From Rhodanobacteraceae bacterium (GTDB lineage: Bacteria; Pseudomonadota; Gammaproteobacteria; Xanthomonadales; Rhodanobacteraceae): a stretch of 64,000 nt of DNA. The stretch spans positions 1 through 64,000 of the forward strand of contig JALUXG010000019.1 in NCBI GenBank assembly GCA_027019085.1, in the 5' to 3' direction. This document shows positions 7,802 through 17,288 of the stretch, piece by piece (within the stretch, counting starts at the first letter, position 1; each line of letters starts with the position of its first letter). The position numbers and the translations under genes were made by a program. Under the pieces are notes generated by a model. The model searched no databases. It saw only the letters and a list, made by a program, of their open reading frames with translations, and was not told where the DNA came from.

Positions 7802-9031
7802 ATGAACTTGCAAGTCAAACCCATCTTCTCCGCGTTGCGCCATCACAAGGCCGGCACCCTCCTGATTGCGCTGCAGATTGCCCTGACCCTGGCCATCGTC
7901 TGCAACGCGCTGTTCATCATCCAGCAACGCATCTCGCTGCTCACGCGTCCTAGCGGTGTCGACGAGGCACATCTGATCCGGGTGATGAACGGCTGGGTGG
8001 GTGCCAGCGACAAGGATGTCGGTCCGCTGATGCAATCCGACCTGGACACCCTGCGGCGCCTGCCGGGTGTGGTGGATGCCTACGCCACCAATGCCACGCC
8101 GCTCAGCGGGGGCGGCTGGGCTACCGGGATGCATTCGAAGCCGGATGGCAAGGGCAAGCGTGTGCAGACGGCCATCTATTTTTCCGATGCTCATACTCTG
8201 GACACGTTGGGGCTGAAATTGGTCGCCGGGCGCAACTTTCACGCCAGTGAAGTGCAGGGCTTTCTGCCGAACGACACGTTGCAACCGCCGCAGATCATTG
8301 TCACTCGCGCCCTCGCCGACAATCTGTTTTCTGATGGCCATGCGGTCGGCAAGGTCGTCTACCTGGGCAAGAAACCCAGCACCATCATTGGTGTGGTGGC
8401 ACGTTTGCAGGTGCCATGGGTCGCCAGTTGGGCTTCGAATTGGGAGGGCAATTCGACCCTGGTGCCGCGACAGATGTTGACCAACGGCACCAACTACGTG
8501 ATCCGCGTGCGCGACGGACAACTGCAGAAGGTCCTGCACAGTGCGCCGGCGGCCTTGCTGGCGGCCGATCGCATGCGCGTGATTCCGGATGATCAGGGAG
8601 TCGTGACGTTCGAACAGATGCGGGCCAAGGCCTACAAGAGCGATCGTGGCATGGCCATCCTGATGGGCGTGATCTGCACGGTGCTGCTGGCGATTACCGC
8701 AGCCGGCATCGTCGGCCTGACCAGTTTCTGGGTCGGCCAGCGCCGCAAGCAGATCGGCGTGCGCCGCGCGCTGGGCGCGACCCGACACGACATCCTCGGC
8801 TATTTCCTCACCGAGAACCTGCTGATCGGTATCGCCGGTGTGGCTATCGGCGGGGCCCTGGCCGTGGGCATGAACCAGTGGCTGATGCACGCCTTCGAGA
8901 TGCAGCGCCTGTCCTGGCCGTGGATCGCCGGTGGCGTGGTGGTGCTCCTGCTGCTGGGCCAGGCCGCCGTGCTGGCCCCGGCGCTGCGCGCCTCGAACGT
9001 GCCGCCGGTGGTGGCCACGCGCAGCGTGTAA
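7802..9031 (+). CDS. FtsX/MacB-type permease, type B, pair 2 (B2)
   Basis: A 409-residue type B permease preceded by a GGGGAAAGG ribosome site. The periplasmic part contains PLSGGGWATG, whose counterpart PLSNDGWNTG is found only in B4. The loop RRKQIGVRRALGATRHDILGYF and the PPVVATRSV ending are those of type B. It lies 12 bases after A2. Confidence 0.87.
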   Translation: MNLQVKPIFSALRHHKAGTLLIALQIALTLAIVCNALFIIQQRISLLTRPSGVDEAHLIRVMNGWVGASDKDVGPLMQSDLDTLRRLPGVVDAYATNATPLSGGGWATGMHSKPDGKGKRVQTAIYFSDAHTLDTLGLKLVAGRNFHASEVQGFLPNDTLQPPQIIVTRALADNLFSDGHAVGKVVYLGKKPSTIIGVVARLQVPWVASWASNWEGNSTLVPRQMLTNGTNYVIRVRDGQLQKVLHSAPAALLAADRMRVIPDDQGVVTFEQMRAKAYKSDRGMAILMGVICTVLLAITAAGIVGLTSFWVGQRRKQIGVRRALGATRHDILGYFLTENLLIGIAGVAIGGALAVGMNQWLMHAFEMQRLSWPWIAGGVVVLLLLGQAAVLAPALRASNVPPVVATRSV

Positions 9032-9049
9032 TCACAATCAAGGTCAATG

Positions 9050-10354
9050 ATGCTCGCTTACTACTTCCAACTGGCTATTCACAGCCTCAAGCGCAACAAG
9101 GTGCTCACGGCGTTGATGGTGCTGGCCATTGCCGTCGGTATCGGTGCATCGATGACTACACTGACGGTACTGCATGTGCTGTCGGGCAACCCGATTCCGG
9201 AAAAGAGTGCGCGGCTCTATCGCGTGCAGATCGACCCGCGCGGCAGCTTCGGCTTCCGACCCGGCATGGAGCCGCCAAACCAGGTTTCATGGATCGACGG
9301 CATGAACCTGCTGCACGCCGCGCGCGCGGATCGGCAGGCGCTGATGACGGGCGGTCTGGTGGCGGTCCAGCCGGCACAGTCCATGCTCGATGCGTTCTTT
9401 GCGCCGGCACGCTACACCAGCGCAGGATTCTTCCCGATGTTCGACGTGCCATTCCGCTACGGTCATCCCTGGAATGCCGCCGACGACCAGGCCAGTGCGC
9501 GCGTGGTGGTGTTGAGCCATGCCCTGAACGAGAAGCTGTTCGGTGGCAGGAACAGCGTGGGCCGGATGCTGGATGTGGGTGGCCATGCCTTGCGTGTGGT
9601 CGGTGTACTCGGCGACTGGCGGCCCAATCCGCTGTTCTACGACCTGACCCGCAACAGCTACAACGCCACGGAAGGCATCTACGTGCCGTTGTCGACATCG
9701 CAGGTTCTGGGATTCGCGCACGATGGCAGTACCGATTGCTGGGGCAACGGCGGCGGCAGCAAGCGCATGGATCCGGCGGCTCCGTGCGCGTGGCTGCAGT
9801 TCTGGGTGCAATTGGATACGCCGGCCAGCGCGGCCGCCTACCGCCGGTTCCTGGTGCATTACTCGCAGCAGCAGAAGGCCTTGGGACGTTTCCAGCGCCC
9901 GCCGAACGTGCGCCTGCGCAATGTCATGCAGTGGCTGGATTACAACCAGGTGGTGCCCGCCAATGTGCGTCTGCAGACCTGGCTGGCCTTCGGCTTCCTG
10001 TTCGTGTGCCTGGTCAACACGGTGGGCCTGATGCTGGCCAAGTTCATGCGCAGGCAGGGGGAGCTGAGCGTGCGACGCGCCATGGGCGCCTCGCGCCGGA
10101 CCCTGTTTGCGCAATTGCTGGTGGAATCGGGCGTGGTTGGCCTGGCCGGCGGTGCCGGCGGGCTGGTGATCGCGTTGCTCGGACTGTGGCTGGTGCGCCA
10201 TCGCCCCGCGGCCTATGCCTCGCTGGCGCATTTGGATGGCGCCATGCTGATGATCACGTTCCTGCTTGCGATCTGCGCCAGCCTGCTGGCCGGTGTGCTG
10301 CCCGCGTGGCGCGCATGTTCCATCACCCCTGCATCGATGCTGAAGAGCCAGTGA
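9050..10354 (+). CDS. FtsX/MacB-type permease, type A, pair 3 (A3)
   Basis: A 434-residue type A permease. Two ATG codons stand in tandem at 9047 and 9050. I take 9050 because it gives the MLAYY/MFAYY N-terminus of the paralogues and places the first periplasmic cysteine at 230, as in A1; the second is C246. It shares MTGGLVAV, DCWGN, WLQFWVQLDTPA and MQWLDYNQVVP with A1. The coupling loop is RRQGELSVRRAMGASRRTLF. The next ATG (B3) follows one base after the stop, the same junction as in pair 1. Confidence 0.87.
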   Translation: MLAYYFQLAIHSLKRNKVLTALMVLAIAVGIGASMTTLTVLHVLSGNPIPEKSARLYRVQIDPRGSFGFRPGMEPPNQVSWIDGMNLLHAARADRQALMTGGLVAVQPAQSMLDAFFAPARYTSAGFFPMFDVPFRYGHPWNAADDQASARVVVLSHALNEKLFGGRNSVGRMLDVGGHALRVVGVLGDWRPNPLFYDLTRNSYNATEGIYVPLSTSQVLGFAHDGSTDCWGNGGGSKRMDPAAPCAWLQFWVQLDTPASAAAYRRFLVHYSQQQKALGRFQRPPNVRLRNVMQWLDYNQVVPANVRLQTWLAFGFLFVCLVNTVGLMLAKFMRRQGELSVRRAMGASRRTLFAQLLVESGVVGLAGGAGGLVIALLGLWLVRHRPAAYASLAHLDGAMLMITFLLAICASLLAGVLPAWRACSITPASMLKSQ

Positions 10355-10355
10355 C

Positions 10356-11585
10356 ATGGATATCCGGCCGATTTTTTCCGCGCTGCGACGCCACAGGCTG
10401 GTCATGGGCATGCTGATCCTGGAAATCGCGCTGACCTGCGCCATCGTGTGCAATTCGGTGTTCCTGATCATGCAGAACCTGCAGCGCATGAACCTGCCGA
10501 GCGGCATCGCCGAGCATCAGTTGGTGGTGGTGCAGATGGCCAGCATCAGGGATCGTCCGGACGCCGATGCCAGGGCGCAGGCCAACCTGGCAAGCTTGCG
10601 ACAGATTCCCGGTGTGCGTCAGGTGGCGCTGGTCGACAAGATGCCATTCATGTTTTCCGGCAACAACAGCGACATCAAGCTGCGCCCCGACCAGCCGCAG
10701 CCTTCCCTGAGCGCCGGGCTGTATTTCGGCGAGAACCTGCTGTCGGCCTTCGGGGCGCGTTTGATCGCCGGGCGAATGTTCCATGCGGACGAATACCTCA
10801 GCCTCGACCGGGCCCTGCGCGGTCTGCATGACAACAACGTCCGGGACCTTCCGCGCGTGGCCATCGTCACCCGCGCCATGGCACAGCGCCTGTGGCCCGG
10901 ACAGAACGCGCTGGGCAAGACGTTCTACATCGGCAAGGACATCCAGATGCACGTGGTCGGTGTCCTGGCGCAGCTGGCACGGCCCAACAGCCTGCAGCGC
11001 GGCGTCGGGTTCAGTTGGGTGGTGCCGATCCGGATGAATGCCGATGAAGGGGGGTACTACGTGATCCGCAGCGCGCCGCGCGACCGGGCACGGGTGCTGG
11101 CCGATGCGGTGGCCAGGCTCAAGCAGCACAATCCCGGCAGCATCGTGATGGCGCAGCGCTCGTACGACCGGATGCGTGCCGAATACTTCAGCGGCGATCG
11201 CGCGATGGCGGGAACGCTCATCGCCGTCTGCCTGGCCCTGCTGGTCATCACGGCGCTCGGCATCGGTGGCCTTGCCAGCTTCTGGGTCGCCCAGCGCCGG
11301 CGCACCATCGGCGTGCGCCGCGCGCTGGGCGCCACGCGCGGCGACATCCTGCGCTACTTCCAGACCGAGAACTTCCTGATCGTCGGCTTCGGCATCGCGC
11401 TGGGCATCGTGCTGGCCTATGGCCTCAGTCTGCTGCTCATGGCGCACTACGAACTGCCGCGTCTTCCGTTTTCCTATCTGCCCGCCGGCGCACTGATCCT
11501 GTGGTGCGTGGGTCAACTGGCGGTTTTGGGTCCGGCCCTGCGTGCGGCGGCGGTGCCGCCGGTGGTGGCCACGCGTTCGGTGTAA
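10356..11585 (+). CDS. FtsX/MacB-type permease, type B, pair 3 (B3)
   Basis: A 409-residue type B permease and close paralogue of B1: LEIALTCAIVCNSVFLI in the first helix, SGIAEHQLVVVQM after it, RRRTIGVRRALGATRGDILRYF in the coupling loop, and PPVVATRSV at the end. It is followed by a 238-base gap, the only large gap inside the permease array. Confidence 0.87.
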   Translation: MDIRPIFSALRRHRLVMGMLILEIALTCAIVCNSVFLIMQNLQRMNLPSGIAEHQLVVVQMASIRDRPDADARAQANLASLRQIPGVRQVALVDKMPFMFSGNNSDIKLRPDQPQPSLSAGLYFGENLLSAFGARLIAGRMFHADEYLSLDRALRGLHDNNVRDLPRVAIVTRAMAQRLWPGQNALGKTFYIGKDIQMHVVGVLAQLARPNSLQRGVGFSWVVPIRMNADEGGYYVIRSAPRDRARVLADAVARLKQHNPGSIVMAQRSYDRMRAEYFSGDRAMAGTLIAVCLALLVITALGIGGLASFWVAQRRRTIGVRRALGATRGDILRYFQTENFLIVGFGIALGIVLAYGLSLLLMAHYELPRLPFSYLPAGALILWCVGQLAVLGPALRAAAVPPVVATRSV

Positions 11586-11823
11586 TGGGTCAAGAGCCGG
11601 TACCCGGGGCCCGTGACCCGGAACCCGGCTCTTGCAGGGGTTCATCAGCATGCAGTGATGGGCGGTTTGTTGGTTGGCTACAGGTAGGGCGACTAGCAAA
11701 AGCACATGCCCGCACCGGTTTTCGACGCGAAGTTCGGGATGAGGTGATGACTACACAGCGCAATCAACCCACAACGAAGGCGGGTCCCGGTTTCCGGACC
11801 CCGGGTCAAGAGGATCGTCAGTA
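11586..11823. repeat. Spacer in the permease array with inverted and direct repeats
   Basis: No gene is visible. CAAGAGCCGG (11591-11600) and CCGGCTCTTG (11625-11634) form a perfect 10-base stem. GGGTCC (11782-11787) and GGACCC (11796-11801) form a second stem just before the A4 gene. GGGTCAAGAG occurs at 11588-11597 and again at 11803-11812, so the segment between looks bounded by a 10-base direct repeat. It may be an RNA structure that lowers expression of pair 4, or an insertion remnant. Confidence 0.6.
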
Positions 11824-13125
11824 ATGTTCACCTACTACATCGACCTGGCCCTGCGCAGTCTCAGGCGCAACACGGTGCTCACGGCGCTGATGGTGCTGGC
11901 ATTGGCCTTGGGCATCGGGGCCTCGATCACCACGCTCACGGTGCTGCGGTTGTTGTCGGGCGATCCCTTGCCCGCGCGCAGCGCGCAGCTTTACTACCCG
12001 CAGGTCGATCCGCGGCCGGCGCTGGACGACCCGTCCCGCGCCCGGCCGATGCCGGCCATGAGCTGGACCGATGCGATGAACCTGGTCAACGCGCGCAAGG
12101 CGCGTTATCAGGCGGCGATGGCGCTGACCCAGGCCAAGGTGATGCCGGCGAAGACCGGCGAGCGCCCCTTCTTCAGCGACGCGGTGATGACCACTGCCGA
12201 TTTCTTCCCGATGTTCGACGTGCCGTTCCGCTACGGCTCGGGCTGGAGTGCCGGGGAAGGTCAGGCACGCGCGCGGGTGGTGGTGATATCTGATGCGCTG
12301 AACCGCAAGCTGTTCGCCGGCGCCAACAGCGTCGGCCGCACGCTGCGTATCCGGGACCACGATTTCCGCATCGTCGGCGTGCTGCGTCCATGGTCGCCGC
12401 AGCCGCGCTTCTACGCGGTGTGGCTGGGTGGGCGCAGCTACGGCGATGGCGACGGCGTGTTCCTGCCCTTGCATACCGCGGTGGCGGACAAGATGTCGCC
12501 GAACAACCTCAACTGCTTCGCCGCCGGCGGCGACCTGAACGACCTGACCAAGGCCCCGTGCATCTGGCTGGGCGTGTGGGTGGACCTGCCCACGGCGTCG
12601 CAGGCGCGCGCCTATCGCGGCTTCCTGGACAACTACGTCCACCAGCAGATCGCGCTCGGGCGCATGCACCGCACCGACGTAGCCATGCCCGACCTGATGC
12701 AGTGGATGCGCGAATCCCACGTGGTGCCCAGCGACGTGCAGCTGCAGACTTGGCTGGCCTTCGGCTTCCTGCTGATCTGCGTGGTCAACACGGTGGGGTT
12801 GCTGTTGGCGAAGTGCCTGAAGCGCTCGCAGGAAATCGGCGTGAGGCGGGCGCTGGGCGCATCGCGACGCGCGGTGTTCGCGCAATTCATGGTCGAAGCT
12901 TCGATCATTGGTCTGGCCGGTGGTTTGCTTGGCCTGTTATTCGCCGAGCTGGGGTTGTGGGCCATTCGCCAGCAGCCGGCCGAATACGCGGATCTGGCCC
13001 ATCTGGACCTGGGCATGTTCGCGTTCACCTTCGTGGTCGCGCTGGTTTCCAGTCTGCTGGCCGGCGTCCTGCCGGCATGGCGGGCCAGCGTTCTGGCGCC
13101 GGCACCGCAACTGAAGGCTTCCTGA
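11824..13125 (+). CDS. FtsX/MacB-type permease, type A, pair 4 (A4)
   Basis: A 433-residue type A permease starting MFTYY. Periplasmic cysteines are C231 and C246, in a context (NNLNC ... CIWLGVWVDLPTA) that groups it with A2. The coupling loop is KRSQEIGVRRALGASRRAVF. No strong ribosome site is visible (AGGATCGTCAGTA precedes the ATG). It lies after the repeat-bearing spacer. Confidence 0.87.
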   Translation: MFTYYIDLALRSLRRNTVLTALMVLALALGIGASITTLTVLRLLSGDPLPARSAQLYYPQVDPRPALDDPSRARPMPAMSWTDAMNLVNARKARYQAAMALTQAKVMPAKTGERPFFSDAVMTTADFFPMFDVPFRYGSGWSAGEGQARARVVVISDALNRKLFAGANSVGRTLRIRDHDFRIVGVLRPWSPQPRFYAVWLGGRSYGDGDGVFLPLHTAVADKMSPNNLNCFAAGGDLNDLTKAPCIWLGVWVDLPTASQARAYRGFLDNYVHQQIALGRMHRTDVAMPDLMQWMRESHVVPSDVQLQTWLAFGFLLICVVNTVGLLLAKCLKRSQEIGVRRALGASRRAVFAQFMVEASIIGLAGGLLGLLFAELGLWAIRQQPAEYADLAHLDLGMFAFTFVVALVSSLLAGVLPAWRASVLAPAPQLKAS

Positions 13126-13136
13126 GGGAGGGGCTC

Positions 13137-14366
13137 ATGAATATCCGTCCGATCCTGTCCACCTTGCGCAAACATCGTATTCCCACGGCGCTGATCGTGC
13201 TGGAAATCGCATTGGCCTGCGCCGTGTTGTGCAATGCGATCTTCATGATCGGCCAGCGACTGGAGGCGATCCACCAGCCCAATGCGATTGATGAAGCGGG
13301 TCTTTCGATAGTTACCGTGCGCGGCCTCAATCCGAAAAATGCCGCCGATGACCTGCCACGCAACCTGGCAGCCCTGCGTCACCTGCCCGGTGTGAAGGCG
13401 GTCGCGGCAATCAATGTCGTGCCCCTGAGCAACGACGGCTGGAACACGGGTTTCACGACCCAGTCGGGGGTCAGGGAGTTCAGTGACGACAGTTACGTCA
13501 ATGTGGCCGAGTACCTCGTGACGGCCGATGCGGACAAGGCCCTGGGACTCAAGCTTTTGCGCGGGCGGTTCTTCCATTCAGAGGAATACGCCGCGGGCAC
13601 ACTGGGCAAATCCTTCATGCCCACCGGGCACGCGATCGTGATCACGCAGAGTTTCGCCCGGCGCATGTGGCCTGACCAGGACGCGCTGGGCAAGGTGCTC
13701 TACATGGGCGACAAGTACAGCTACACCGTGGTCGGTGTGGTCGCCGACGTGCTGCGACCGGACAGGAACGGCGGCGGCCTGGCCAGTTTCAGCTACAGCG
13801 TGTTCCTGCCCATGGCTCCGGTGGAAGCGGCGCTGAACAAATATCTTGTCCGCAGTGCTCCACAGGACCGGGCCCGTGTGCTGCGTGAGGCGGTATCCAC
13901 GCTGGAGAAGATTTCACCCGAAGCAGTCGTGAACGGGAAAACCTTCAGCGACATCCGCAACGCGTACTTCGCCGACACCCGCTCGATGGCCTGGATGCTG
14001 GTGCTGGTGTGCGTGGTGATGGTGGCGGTGACGGCCTTCGGTATCGTCGGCCTGTCGAGCTTCTGGGTCGGCCAGCGGCGTCGCCAGATCGGCATCCGCC
14101 GTGCCGTCGGCGCCACCCGCGCCGATATCCTGCATTACTTCCAGACCGAAAATTTCCTCATCAGCAGTTTCGGCGTGGTGCTGGGCATGCTGCTGGCCTA
14201 TGGCGCCAACCTGTACCTGATGCAGCACTACGAGATGGCGCGCATGCCGTGGACCTTCTTCCCGGTCGGCGCGGTCACGCTGTGGCTGATCGGCCAGCTA
14301 TCCGTCCTCGGCCCGGCCCTGCGCGCCTCGCATGTGCCGCCGGTGGTGGCCACAAGGAGTGTATGA
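13137..14366 (+). CDS. FtsX/MacB-type permease, type B, pair 4 (B4)
   Basis: A 409-residue type B permease. The frame is open far upstream inside A4, but the family start MNIRPILSTLRKH is the ATG at 13137, preceded by the ribosome site GAGGGAGGGG. It shares PLSNDGWNTG with B2 and the PPVVATRSV ending with all type B members. The coupling loop is RRRQIGIRRAVGATRADILHYF. It is the last transporter gene before the regulators, with about 110 bases between. Confidence 0.87.
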   Translation: MNIRPILSTLRKHRIPTALIVLEIALACAVLCNAIFMIGQRLEAIHQPNAIDEAGLSIVTVRGLNPKNAADDLPRNLAALRHLPGVKAVAAINVVPLSNDGWNTGFTTQSGVREFSDDSYVNVAEYLVTADADKALGLKLLRGRFFHSEEYAAGTLGKSFMPTGHAIVITQSFARRMWPDQDALGKVLYMGDKYSYTVVGVVADVLRPDRNGGGLASFSYSVFLPMAPVEAALNKYLVRSAPQDRARVLREAVSTLEKISPEAVVNGKTFSDIRNAYFADTRSMAWMLVLVCVVMVAVTAFGIVGLSSFWVGQRRRQIGIRRAVGATRADILHYFQTENFLISSFGVVLGMLLAYGANLYLMQHYEMARMPWTFFPVGAVTLWLIGQLSVLGPALRASHVPPVVATRSV

Positions 14367-14477
14367 AACGGTGAGGGGGCAGGGCATGATGACGCATGAC
14401 AACCGCGGCGCCTTGACACAAGTCATGGCAACCCCGGGGCGGGGTGCCGCATCCATCCTTACATGGACAGGCATTCC

Positions 14478-15821
<1,344 letters not shown>

Positions 15822-15840
15822 ACGTGCCCAGGGGGCTGGC

Positions 15841-17217
15841 ATGCGCATGAAATCCCTCGAGGGGCGGATGGCCCTGATGACCGGCGTGGCCAGTGCGACC
15901 GGTGCGCTGGTGTATGCCGCCGTGACCGAATGGCCGCTGCCGCAGCTGCTTGCCGAGGCGTTCGGTTTCCTGCAGGTGCCGTTTGACAGTGGCTGGCTTC
16001 GCACGCCCACCGGCGGCCTGCTGATTACCGTCACGATCCTGGTGCCGGTCGCACTCTGGCTGGGTGGTCGCATGGCACATCCGATACTGCGCCTGGTGCG
16101 CGCCCTGGAGGGTGCGGTAGCCAGTTACCGCGACGGCGATTTCGGGTTTTCCATTGCCACCCGCCGGCACGACGAACTGGGCGATCTGGTGCGCCTGCAC
16201 AACCAGCTCGGGCAGACCCTGCGCGAACAACGCCAGCATCTGGTGCAGCGCGAGCTGCTGCTCGACACCGTGGTGCAGCAAACACCGGTGGCGCTGGTCC
16301 TGACCGATGCGCACGATCACATCACCTACGCCAACATCGCGGCACGGCAGTTGTTCAACGAGGGCCGGGCCATGGAAGGCGAGCGTTTCGGTCCGTTGCT
16401 CGAAGCCGATTCGAGTGCATTGCACGATATCGTGCGCAGTGGGCGTGACGCGCTGGTGCCGGTGATGCTGGAGGGCGGCGAGGAGACCTATCACGTCACG
16501 CAACGCAATTTCCGGCTGCAGGGCCGTGCGCATCGCCTGCATCTGTTCCGGCGCATGACGCGGGAGATATCGCGCCAGGAAGTGGCGACCTGGAAGCGCG
16601 TGATCCGCGTGATCAGCCATGAGCTGAACAATTCGCTGGCGCCGATCTCCTCACTGGCGCATTCAGGCGCGGAACTCGCGCGCCGCGGCGATCTGGATCG
16701 GCTTCCCGCGGTGTTCGAGGGCATCTCCGAGCGGGCGCGGCATCTGCACCATTTCATCAGCGGCTACGCCGATGTCGCGAAACTGCCGGCGCCGCGTATG
16801 GAAGCGGTGTGCTGGAAGGATTTTCTGGATGCACTGGCCATGCATGCCCGATTCAGTCTGGAAGGAGCACCGCCGCAGCGGGAGGCTCACTTCGATGCGA
16901 CACAGGTGGAGCAGGCCCTGATCAACCTGCTCAAGAATGCACACGAATCGGGCTCTGACCCCGATGCGGTCAGCCTGAAAGTGGGCGAGCACGCCGGGCA
17001 CTGGCACATCGAGGTGGCCGACCGCGGGCCGGGCATGCGCGACAGCGTGCTGCAGCAGGCTTTGCTGCCGTTCTATTCGACCAAGCGCTCGGGTACCGGG
17101 CTGGGCCTTGCGCTGGCGCGAGAGATCGTCGAGGCGCACGGTGGGCAATTGCGTCTGGACAACCGTCGTCACGGCGGTTTGCGGGTGAGCATGCTGCTGC
17201 CGTTCGCCCCGGGCTGA
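15841..17217 (+). CDS. Membrane histidine kinase with HAMP- and PAS-like regions
   Basis: A 458-residue sensor kinase. Two membrane helices (about 10-28 and 57-75) enclose only about 28 extracytoplasmic residues. A HAMP-like segment (78-125) and a PAS-like segment (about 137-235) follow. The phosphorylated His is H260 in ISHELNNS, the N-box is INLLKNAHES, and the ATP-lid glycine boxes are DRGPGM and GTGLGLALA. AGGGGGC precedes the ATG, 19 bases after the regulator gene, its obvious partner. The very short external loop suggests sensing within the membrane or through a partner protein rather than direct ligand binding. Confidence 0.9.
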   Translation: MRMKSLEGRMALMTGVASATGALVYAAVTEWPLPQLLAEAFGFLQVPFDSGWLRTPTGGLLITVTILVPVALWLGGRMAHPILRLVRALEGAVASYRDGDFGFSIATRRHDELGDLVRLHNQLGQTLREQRQHLVQRELLLDTVVQQTPVALVLTDAHDHITYANIAARQLFNEGRAMEGERFGPLLEADSSALHDIVRSGRDALVPVMLEGGEETYHVTQRNFRLQGRAHRLHLFRRMTREISRQEVATWKRVIRVISHELNNSLAPISSLAHSGAELARRGDLDRLPAVFEGISERARHLHHFISGYADVAKLPAPRMEAVCWKDFLDALAMHARFSLEGAPPQREAHFDATQVEQALINLLKNAHESGSDPDAVSLKVGEHAGHWHIEVADRGPGMRDSVLQQALLPFYSTKRSGTGLGLALAREIVEAHGGQLRLDNRRHGGLRVSMLLPFAPG

Positions 17218-17252
17218 CGCCTCCAGCATCCCGAAACCCGGCAAGGATCGCC

Positions 17253-17258
17253 TATACT
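17253..17258 (+). promoter_or_regulatory. Possible -10 element upstream of the ThrE-type gene
   Basis: TATACT, one mismatch from TATAAT, 30 bases before the ATG at 17289. No good -35 hexamer is visible at the right distance, so this is weak. Confidence 0.3.
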
Positions 17259-17288
17259 CGCCGTCCCGGTCAGCGGGGAGGATGACGC

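Noticed and set aside
7523-8890. A 455-codon minus-strand frame across permeases A2 and B2
   Set aside because: Shadow of two conserved permease genes, no ribosome site or domain.
14367-14477. TTGACA upstream of the response regulator as an internal promoter
   Set aside because: No -10 element at a suitable distance, and no sigma54 element or TGTCCGC palindrome here; it may be read only from upstream.
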